Shown in pieces: positions 56,409-64,000 of a DNA stretch of 64,000 nucleotides. The position numbers and the translations under genes are program-made. Below the pieces are notes generated by a model that saw only the letters and a list, made by a program, of their open reading frames with translations, did no database searches and was not told the origin of the DNA. This stretch comes from Sycon ciliatum (lineage: Eukaryota > Porifera > Calcarea > Leucosolenida > Sycettidae), in contig NC_088645.1 in assembly GCF_964019385.1 (NCBI RefSeq), forward strand, positions 39,397,536-39,461,535. The letters are read 5' to 3'. The number at the start of each line of letters is the position of its first letter. Positions within the stretch are counted from its first letter, which is position 1.

Positions 56409-58040
56409 CTGCAGTCACAGTGATAAAACTAGTGTTAGGCTGGCCAGGCAAACATTTTTTAACACAATTATGCACCATTATCCAAAAAGTCCTGAAGATG
56501 GGCCTAGCCGGAAAATTTGGATTTATTTATTCTATTCGGAAGAATTCGTAGCCGAGAGACCGTTTTTGGGTAGTGATGCATAATTGTGTCAAACATGAAG
56601 TGGCTACGGCGGAGTCTGAACACCCTGAGGTTGGTGTTACCAGGGAAACAACCAGATGAAAGCACACACATAGGTACACCTCTGCACAATCAAAAAAACT
56701 CGTCCATGCTCCATTCGTTCCAGGATCCAATATTGAAGGAAGGATTATCAGGTCAATGGCATCATGATCCGACCCAGCTAACGGAGTTTCAAAGTGAAAC
56801 ATTTATCACAGAACCTCTACAGGTTCTGGCACATAATCAGATGATGGACATATTTCTTGGAATGACACAAACAAGACATGTATACGGACGTAGGTTGTGG
56901 ATTTAGAATCCTGAGTGTGAGCCAGTGTTGCTCACAGCCCACTCGTAGGCTACTGTAAGTCAACAAATATTCCGCGCATATTTATTTTCGCCTATTTTCG
57001 GCCCGATATGAAAAAATTTTGCAGCCCAAATTTTGTTTTGCAAGGTTCAGCGTGACAGTATATACAGGCAGCAGCAGTACAGACCGAGAATGTGTTGCAG
57101 CCGAAATGTGTTTTAGCCCAGGAGACCGAAATTTATGGGCCGAACATTTGTCGACTTGCAGTACGGATATTGAGAAAATTCAGAGCATGAGAATGACGAT
57201 AACGCTCCACCAGCACTCACCTCCTTTCTCAGTCCAAAATGCATGGCCACCACGAACAGACCCAGGAAAGCATTGAGGATGGTGAAGACGTACTCGAAGA
57301 CCAACTTGACCTCGCCAACCAGCGCCATACCGAACAGCCAGGTCAGCCCGAGCAGCAGGGCGAGGGACACGGAGAGCTGTGCGAGGGGAGACACAGGAGT
57401 TCAGAAACAGTAGTGTTGAGTTCGCAATCACTACTACACACAGGTGAAGTACTCTGAGATTTCCAGTTCGACCAAACATCCTATCCACCCCTGATGTTCC
57501 ACTATCCGATAACTACTACTACTGTCGCGGCCAAAACAATCTGGCCCATGTGCCGAAAGCAGAGCCAAGGTTCCCACATAGTCCTGGGATCGTTTTTGAG
57601 AATGTGCATGATGTAATTGACATGGTAACTCGGAGCTACTTTTTCGTGGGTCAAACTTTCTTTGGCCAGGATTGTAGTGAGCAAATGTAGGCAGATACTG
57701 CATTGTTGTGATCGTGCCTACCCCAACGGCCATTACAATAACACATGATGTAATGCAAACTTCATGATCATACAAATTCATACGATTAAAAGCATATGTC
57801 GCCGGTCACGCTTTGCAACATGCTCAGATTCATAACGCCATTCCGCATTCGGTTGAAAGTGACTGGCATCTGCCTTGTGAGAAGAAATTAGTCTCGTATG
57901 AAGGACAACATGCCCGCACGTACACAGACACACACACGTGCGTATGCACACCGGCACATACACTTGTGCTGATTTACAAGCACATGCACAGATTATGTTT
58001 ACACAAACGTACAAATTCGAAAAACACACGTAGACGCACG

Positions 58041-58124
<84 letters not shown>

Positions 58125-59997
58125 CTCTCTCTCTCTCTCTCTCTCAATCACACACACACATATTCTTTAAACACTACTTGCCTTCAAGTCTCTCTTGTGA
58201 TCCTCAATGTCCCGCTGTGTCATTCCCGGTCTGGGTTTGATAACCCTTCTCAGTACCATGAAAAAGATGATGACATTAGCGAGGAGTACCAAGCCGATCG
58301 GCACATAGAATGTCACGATGAAAGCAATTTTGTGCTGGGCAATGTTGATCAAACACCTGTACGCGAGAAAGATGGTCATAAGAGAAGTGTAATTTTAAGA
58401 ACACCCCTATTCCAGAAGTTTGGCTTGCACTTATAGAGTGGTGGTGATTGCTTGGTCATGAACTGGTCAGGCTCACTGGCTCTCGCGCTCATGTGATCTG
58501 TGAGGCATATAGGTGAGGTGCATGTCGTACAAAGTACACTCTACTCAGACACTACAGTCATTTTAGTAATCATAATGTGTTGTTGACATAATTTGGTCCA
58601 TCAATTCATAGTAGTACTTCAAATGAATAGGGTTTTCTTTGGAGCAGACGAGAAAGCAAGATGCCTGCAGATAGCAGCACGAACAGTTCAACAGCAACAC
58701 TCCGCAGTAGTGTTTGTGCTGGTGTCTGCAAGCGTCGTGTGGTCTCGCCCACTCCTGTCACCACTATGTCGTATGCTGGCGACTTACACGACTTTGCCGG
58801 AGTCGGCCGGTTCGTAGGCATCCATGACGGTTGCTGCCATGGTGACGCCGACGATCAATGCCGGAACACCTGTATGGTATTGAGGAGGATAACGCACAAT
58901 ACCAACTATCAGCCATAATTGCTATACACAGAAAAATACACTACCATCTGTGAGTTTGGATTTCAGAAAGCAGCTGAAAGCAAACCGGCTGACCAGAGAC
59001 CTAGTACCGCATTTCACCGAATATAAGGCACACCCTTTTACACTCTTAACATCAGGGTCAACAAAGGGAGTGCGACATACAATCGAGCATGACTTACTAC
59101 TGGAGTGAATATATTGAAATGATATGACATGGACCTGAACGTGGGCATGCGTCTTACAATCGAGTGCGACTTAAGATCAAGGAAATACGGTATGCAACAA
59201 AGACCAGTTTCCAGCAACTATCCATCATTTGTTCTGGGTATACACATAGAACTTAGCAGAGTACTGGCCGGATACGCGTACAATCTGCCGTTGGATTCTG
59301 ACCTAGGGTTTCTGAGCCATTGATATACCAAAAGCATAGTAGATATTGCTTGACTGTAGTGCCAAATGGCTATCAAGCAGATTACTTACCTGGAGAATCC
59401 TATTCAGCTCACATGGACAAATAGTGCACTCATTCCTAGCCATGACCAATCTGATTCATTCGTCAATACCATACAATCAATCACACTGGTCATGGTAAGG
59501 AATGAGTGCACTATTTGTCTATGTGAGCTAAATAGGATTGCCCAGGTACAAGTAATCTGCTTGATAGCCATTTGGCACTACAGTCAAACAATATCTACTA
59601 TGCTTTTGGTATACTTTAGTGCTGAGCATCAACCGGAACAAATCGAGATCAATGATCGTACATCAAGAGCACTGGAGCGTAAGCACTGGCAACACTCACC
59701 CCAGCCGAGCGCAACGCACTTCCACATGAACTTCTTGACCAGCGAGCCGTACACACGCACCAAGCTACTGTAGAGATAGTAGGCTTGTGCGAACGTGAAT
59801 GCAAAGACGACTAGTAGCAGGTAGTGGGTCAGCACAGCCATGGTCATGCAGCCTTCTCGGTGGCCCGTCACTCTTCCGCCGATTATGAACGACGCCAGGG
59901 CAAACAGCCAGGCCACACACAGGTGTAGCAGCAGCCTCATCTGCATTGGCTGACGTAGCTTCCTGCACATGCCGTACGAACACACACAGACACACAG

Positions 59998-60028
<31 letters not shown>

Positions 60029-61784
60029 CACACACACACATACAGACACACAAACACACACACACACATATACAGACACACACACACACACACACACACA
60101 CATGAGTGTACAGACAAACACGCAGCCACATAGATGGAAAAATACACACCCATGCACACACCCATGCACACCCGTACACACAAACACACACACACACACA
60201 CGGACACGCGCAAACCCACACGCACACAGAACAACAACACGAGCGATTCACATCTCCACGCTGGCAAGCATATATCTACTATCGGACTACAGTGGACGTC
60301 ACTTGAGGCTAGTCCATTGCCTGCAGCAAGAGTGTATTGATTCATACAGAGGACTAGTATGTTGGGTTAAAAAAATACCTCTGAAACTAAGAACACTTTC
60401 CTGCCGCCCGTGTGGGTTCGTCTCATCGGAATTCTAGTGTACTCATAATGGGCAATTGTTAATGACCGTAATTGGACTTGAAAATACCTGTACATGTAGG
60501 TGGGGTAGTTTGAGAAGGGAGATCGACTAGCATTATAGCCCAGAGAAAACCTGTCTAACCCCAAGCTCAGACGGATGTGGGCCAGAAAGTATTGGATAAG
60601 TATTTTGTCTATATCACCTACTTGAAGTTGAGCAGCAGAACGATGGCAATGAGCAGTGCCAGCATGGATATGCCACAGCCGATGTAGGTGATGTAGGAGA
60701 GCGCTTGAAGGTGAGCACCTTGGGCCTGACGCGTCGGGTCCAAATCCTGCCGAGCAAAAGTCAGACGAGATACTATACATGAGAGCGGCTTACTGAGACG
60801 CGGACACCGGAAAGCGATGGCGACCAAAATATATCGTTTGATAAAACCGGAGTACCATAATTATTATGCCACAGTGCAGTGGCATCTTGAATTCACAACA
60901 TCAGGCATTTTTAAAGAGACATCTACTGTGCGAGATAAAGTCGTACAGGCGTACGTCCAGCAGCATTCGCACCACTACCACCACGGCATGAAGGGCCGTG
61001 CAAGTCCAGGGTTCCAGACTTCGTACACATCGGGTCAGATTTCACCAGACACAAGAGTATATCCAGTATAAGGTATGCAGTAAGACCTCGCTTATCCGGT
61101 CCTCTTTCATCCGGAACCCTCACCATCCGGAAGAAAATCGTAGGTTACCGATTTAGAGCATATGTCATGCATGCATGTATACAGTATGTGCGTTCGATTA
61201 TCCGGTTCCATCGTCTATCCGGAAAATTTTATGGAAAACGGATGTGTGCGGTTAAGCGAGGTCTGACTGTATAACTTACCATCAGCATAGCAAAGTGAGT
61301 CAGATGAGAGCAGTGACACTGTACCACCGCCTCTCCTGGAAACGTGTCATTGTTGGTACCGTTTCCGACAACCATATGACACCCTTCACGACTCCATCCA
61401 CCCTGGCCCCCTGCACAGAAAAGAGTACACCGAATAAAAAAGAGTCAACACACACGAATCTGGAGAAATCAGCCAAACTGTGGCTTTGAGTGGCCGATGG
61501 TATCTACTCCGAAGTACCATCATGCTAATGTTGCCAGTAAATGTACTTCGGGCATGGAGTATCATTGCCATCGTACTATCGCAGCATCACACGCCCGACA
61601 AAAGAAAGCCATGCCATGTAGAGTGCTGTGCACCCGCGATAAGTCGCACACGTGTTGCATGCAAGTCGCGCATGCGTCACACACAAGGTCGCAAGCAAGT
61701 CGCACACATTTGCAATCCAGACATGTACTGGTCGTGTGTGCCTAGTTGACAAAGCACTGAACTGAAGCAATGCTCCGGCAACAT

Positions 61785-61851
<67 letters not shown>

Positions 61852-63822
61852 TACAGATACAGATTAGCATTGCCGATAGCGATCTGACTGGTTTACAACA
61901 GACTACATAGAGTTCGTACCATTCTTAGCAAAGTCCCAGAAGACACAGACTGGCTTGGTACCATTCTGGACAGAACATAATCAAACACCAACAAAGAGAA
62001 ACAGGCATGAGCATCGAAGTGAATTTCTGGCAGGAAACATATCAACAAAAAAACAGATTCCAAACAGCACCATACTGCACTGTGATAACCGGAAAAGATC
62101 TCACATCACGCATCAAATAGATACTGTTTAATACCTTCTTCAGCCGGAAGTCAAGTCGGACAGTGCCGTCAAACTCTGCCCGTCCTTGCCCTAGCTTTGC
62201 TGACACGATGGCCGTGTTGAGTTGCAGGTTCGGTGGAGTAACGGCATCACGGCCATTAGCGGCCGCGGCATCGCGAGGCTGCGTGTCGACAGCGCGATGG
62301 AACAGAGATTCGCGCTTGAACACACTGAACTGCACGCGGACATTCTCCTCGGGCCCCTCCACTGCCAGGTTTTCGACATTCTCGAACGAGATTTTCGCAG
62401 CAGGCTGGGCGGCAGCATTCCCGTCTGTGTTCCGACGTGCTCGTGGAGAACTGCCATCCTCTATGCCAATCGAGAGAGTCTTCAAGTCGACCGGGCTAAT
62501 ATCCGTCAGTTTTGAGGCAATGTTGTCAGACTCGATGACACGTGTTTCACCTGCTGACAGAAGCGTTGTTGCTCCGTACTCTTCAGCTAAGACCAGCATC
62601 CTGGGACAAGGAAACACACGAACAGCAAACACACACATACAGTCAACTTGGCGTATAACTACACTCGGCGGGGCATCGGAAAAGTGTCCTTATTCGCGAA
62701 GTGTTGTTATACCCGAAGTCTCATTATATGTATTTCAGTTGGATGGGACTTTGCTCTGGGCATGGACAATTGTCGTTTTATCCGCAGTCGTTACCAATGA
62801 AGTTGACTGTACACACACACACACATATATACATGTGCACACACAGATTTCAGCTCTTTGTGTACAGTGAAACGTGTCTGAGACGACCGCTCAAGGGACC
62901 TTGAAAACGTGGTCTCAGTTACCGGGTGGTCTCCTTATCCAGGGTCATTTGACTGGAAATAGCATGCCTTGGTCCTGGTTTCAGTGGTCTTCCAGGACAG
63001 GTGGTCGCCTTATCCGAGTGGTCGCCTTGACAGGCTCGACTGTATTCCACATCGAGTCTTAGAGATGCACACTCCGAGTTAAGGCATACATGATATTGTA
63101 CGAACTCGCCACCCTGCCACGATGTAACACTCTTCTGAATTCGCTTACCTGTTAGAGGCGTTCGTCAGAAGATTACCTTCGGCTAGCACAGAGAGATTAG
63201 TCTCTGCAATGTTGCTTATCGCTCCCATTAGCCCCTCTCCAACCTGAAGAATCACAACAGTATGGTTCAAGCAACAACAGGATTTTCAGTACGTTCGTGG
63301 AAACTGATAACGAGTAAAGAATCAAATCATGCACACAAACACCTGCATGCACATCACGCCCGCACGGGCACGCACACACGCACACACTAACACAGATCCA
63401 CATGCGGCAAGACGTGTTCAAAGATAGCACATGACTGTGTCCATGCAGAGTAGATATGTATCAAGTACAGATGCCTTGGGCATGGCCGGCATAAGAGGTC
63501 AGGAATTGGGTGACAAACGAGCCGAGAATTGGAGAAAGCCACTACTCTCCTATTCGGATTAGACGGAGTATTGAATCTCACATCTACGGCTCTCTTCCCG
63601 CTAATCACGGCTGGACTGTGAAGCAATAGGTAGCAGCAAAATTAGACACTGAAGTTAGAAAACGAGATCACCGACCTTATGATCGGAAGTCCGGACATCC
63701 ACAATGTTGCTGACAACTTTAGCGCCGAGGTCGAGCGTAGTGCCCCCGATCTTGCTGCTGTCGGCTGTGACCCCGTTCATAGCCCCAGACAACTCGCCAG
63801 CATTGTCCTCCGTCACAACAAG
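55857..63822 (-). CDS. Adhesion G-protein-coupled receptor (class B2), 5' end beyond window
   Basis: Eleven exons, minus strand: 63676-63822, 63149-63243, 62135-62600, 61920-61965, 61280-61410, 60622-60746, 59700-59962, 58788-58869, 58182-58356, 57221-57376, 55857-56408 (about 745 codons). All splice phases agree. The first five exons form the end of an extracellular GAIN domain, closing with VCVFWDF, GGWSREGC and the GPS VQCHCSHLTHFAMLM, where self-cleavage would fall between L and T. The freed strand would act as tethered agonist. Seven membrane helices follow, with LGLTWLFG in TM6 and the conserved Cys pair (EGCMT, VVCLIN). A ~184-residue Ser/Pro-rich cytoplasmic tail ends DIDV, a possible class II PDZ ligand. 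Exon 9 has a GC donor. N-terminal adhesion domains lie outside the window, so the subfamily is unknown. Confidence 0.93.
56462..56589. mobile_element. Small MITE in aGPCR intron 10
   Basis: Inverted ends ACACAATTATGCA…TGCATAATTGTGT, with CCAAAAA blocks just inside. Confidence 0.7.
57221..57376 (-). CDS. aGPCR exon: TM6 and TM7
   Basis: TM6 SVSLALLLGLTWLFGMALVG has the hallmark LGLTWLFG. TM7 is FEYVFTILNAFLGLFVVAMH, ending FGLRKE. Donor AAGGAG|GTGAGT. Confidence 0.92.
58037..58145. repeat. (CA)n then (CT)n in aGPCR intron 9
   Basis: Pure CA for about 80 bp, then CTCTCT for about 24 bp, about 35 bp from the GC donor of exon 9. Confidence 0.92.
58182..58356 (-). CDS. aGPCR exon: ECL2 Cys and TM5 (GC donor)
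   Basis: Encodes CLINIAQHK, then TM5 IAFIVTFYVPIGLVLLANVI and FFMVLRRV, then a basic intracellular loop. The donor reads GAAG|GCAAGT, a GC-AG intron with an otherwise perfect consensus. The reading frame joins exactly to TM6. Confidence 0.88.
58788..58869 (-). CDS. aGPCR exon: TM4
   Basis: 82 nt encoding VPALIVGVTMAATVMDAYEP and ADSGKV, with split codons at both ends that match the neighbours. Acceptor CCATACAG, donor GTCGT|GTAAGT. Confidence 0.88.
59007..59189. mobile_element. MITE in aGPCR intron 7, CCGTATTT family
   Basis: Ends CCGCATTTCACCGAATATAA and …GGAAATACGG with TA on both sides. Related to 1286-1650. Confidence 0.75.
59324..59613. mobile_element. Fold-back element in aGPCR intron 7
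   Basis: Arms of about 127 bp (59324-59452, 59485-59613) are about 95% identical inverted copies, ends TATACCAAAAGCATAG. The centre is about 32 bp. Confidence 0.82.
59700..59962 (-). CDS. aGPCR exon: TM2, TM3, start of TM4
   Basis: TM2 LLLHLCVAWLFALASFIIGG; extracellular loop 1 with the conserved Cys (HREGCMT); TM3 HYLLLVVFAFTFAQAYYLYS; then FMWKCVALGWG leading into TM4. The WMLLE-type motif usual in TM3 is replaced by FAQAYYLY. Confidence 0.9.
59985..60225. repeat. CA-rich repeat in aGPCR intron 6
   Basis: Imperfect CA repeat starting about 23 bp upstream of the exon 7 acceptor. Confidence 0.9.
60622..60746 (-). CDS. aGPCR exon: tethered agonist linker and TM1
   Basis: Starts DLDPTRQAQGAHLQALSYIT, then TM1 YIGCGISMLALLIAIVLLLN. 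Acceptor GCTCGGCAG, donor TTCAA|GTAGGT. Confidence 0.9.
60930..61062. repeat. Degraded relative of the 39531 MITE
   Basis: Shares GTCCAGCAGCATTC, ATGAAGGGCCGTG and a GGGTCAGATTTCA end with 39531-39715. The left terminus is not recognisable. Confidence 0.5.
61078..61269. mobile_element. MITE next to the GPS exon donor
   Basis: Inverted ends CAGTAAGACCTCGCTTATCC and its inverse. The right side is TA; the left TA is changed to TG. It ends 10 bp from the 5' splice site at 61279. Confidence 0.82.
61280..61410 (-). CDS. aGPCR exon: GPS motif
   Basis: Encodes GQGGWSREGCHMVVGNGTNN…VVQCHCSHLTHFAMLM. The two W/C blocks and CxC-x-HLT-x-FA form a complete GPS with the HL|T cleavage triad, so self-cleavage is expected. 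The donor GTAAGT is followed by a MITE after about 10 bp. Confidence 0.92.
61783..61848. repeat. (CA)n microsatellite in aGPCR intron 4
   Basis: About 33 pure CA units. Confidence 0.95.
61920..61965 (-). CDS. aGPCR micro-exon (46 nt)
   Basis: Encodes NGTKPVCVFWDFAKN plus one base. VCVFWD is the strand just before the GPS in adhesion GPCRs. Acceptor TCTGTCCAG, donor AATG|GTACGA. Confidence 0.85.
62135..62600 (-). CDS. aGPCR exon: main GAIN beta region
   Basis: 466 nt, acceptor CTTGTCCCAG, donor CTGAAGAAG|GTATTA. Reads MLVLAEEYGATTLLS through ISFENVENLAVEGPEENVRV to LDFRLKK. The N-terminal part of the exon follows directly from the preceding phase. Confidence 0.85.
62640..62809. mobile_element. 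MITE, CAGTCAACTTCGC family (copy 2)
   Basis: TA-flanked, inverted ends CAGTCAACTT. The interior matches 18554-18744 with an internal deletion of about 20 bp. It lies in aGPCR intron 2. Confidence 0.85.
62865..63042. mobile_element. MITE in aGPCR intron 2, GACCACC type
   Basis: Ends CAGTGAAACGTGTCTGAGAC and …GACAGGCTCGACTG with TA on both sides. The GGTGGTCGCCTTATCC motif is repeated inside. Confidence 0.78.
63149..63243 (-). CDS. aGPCR exon: GAIN-domain part
   Basis: Acceptor GATTCTTCAG, donor TCTAACAG|GTAAGC. Reads GLMGAISNIAETNLSVLAEG, with an NAS glycosylation site, and ends two bases into a codon completed by the next exon. Confidence 0.8.
63340..63402. repeat. CA/CG-rich repeat in aGPCR intron 1
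   Basis: Imperfect CACACAAACACC/GCACGC repeat. Confidence 0.7.
63676..63822 (-). CDS. aGPCR exon: GAIN-domain part (first seen)
   Basis: 49 codons in phase 0, acceptor TACTCGCAG, donor CATAAG|GTCGGT. Reads LVVTEDNAGELSGAMNGV…VVSNIVDVRTSDHK, the helical GAIN subdomain style. An intron continues to the right edge. Confidence 0.8.
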
Positions 63823-64000
63823 CTGCGAGTACAGGAGAACGACACGGGGAGAAACAGGTACTGTAAAACCGGAAAGTCTTACGACCAAAAAGTGTAACGT
63901 TTTTGTAATTTTGGCATGATAACGTGCAGAAAGTTTAACGATGGCTACGTGGTGCATCTTTACACAGATATCTCGCGATGACGTTTCTTCAAAATTCTAT

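Overview
This is animal (metazoan) nuclear DNA, not bacterial. It has spliced genes with GT-AG introns, an adhesion G-protein-coupled receptor, non-LTR and LTR retrotransposons, a tRNA-derived SINE, many TA-flanked or 8-bp-flanked inverted-repeat elements, and long CA, GA and acatgtac simple repeats. The repeat spectrum suggests a marine invertebrate. A sponge or another early-branching animal is my guess, but nothing here proves the lineage.

Layout. 1-19 kb is a transposon graveyard with some young insertions. It holds a MITE, a small LTR element with matching terminal repeats (2689-4115, minus strand), a LINE with an open EN-RT frame (4718-7621), and a complete Ty3/Gypsy-like LTR element (8318-14003). 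The Ty3-like element sits inside an older MITE and carries a younger MITE in its own 5' LTR. A Gln/Tyr/Pro-rich ORF (16270-16830) is the only possible host gene there.

19.7-26.5 kb holds the most interesting signal. Three tandem minus-strand mini-genes share one architecture: TATA-like box, initiator about 32 bp downstream, non-coding exon 1 of about 50 nt, one intron, then exon 2 whose first AUG opens a 32-34 codon ORF. The three peptides share a core around VET[DE]Dx[VI]Y followed by a TT[VI] block. The intron of the first is almost entirely a pure 1331-bp (CA)n tract ending about 26 bp from the 3' splice site.

33-36.4 kb holds two paralogous minus-strand genes for small, probably membrane-anchored proteins of unknown family. 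One has an in-frame TAG. 37-51 kb is again repeats: a 445-bp-arm inverted repeat, a hAT-type element with perfect 8-bp target duplications containing a LINE fragment, a perfect 77-bp palindrome, tRNA-derived SINEs and a decayed LINE.

51.9-64 kb carries coding genes on the minus strand. One is a 446-codon disordered basic/Ser/Pro-rich ORF (51956-53296). The other is an adhesion GPCR (55857-63822, 11 exons seen, continuing past the right edge). I could read its GAIN-domain end, GPS cleavage motif, all seven membrane segments and cytoplasmic tail exon by exon, with every splice phase matching. Its introns hold several MITEs, one only about 10 bp from the donor of the GPS exon.

All exon borders come from reading splice signals and reading-frame phase by eye. 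No alignment or search was run.
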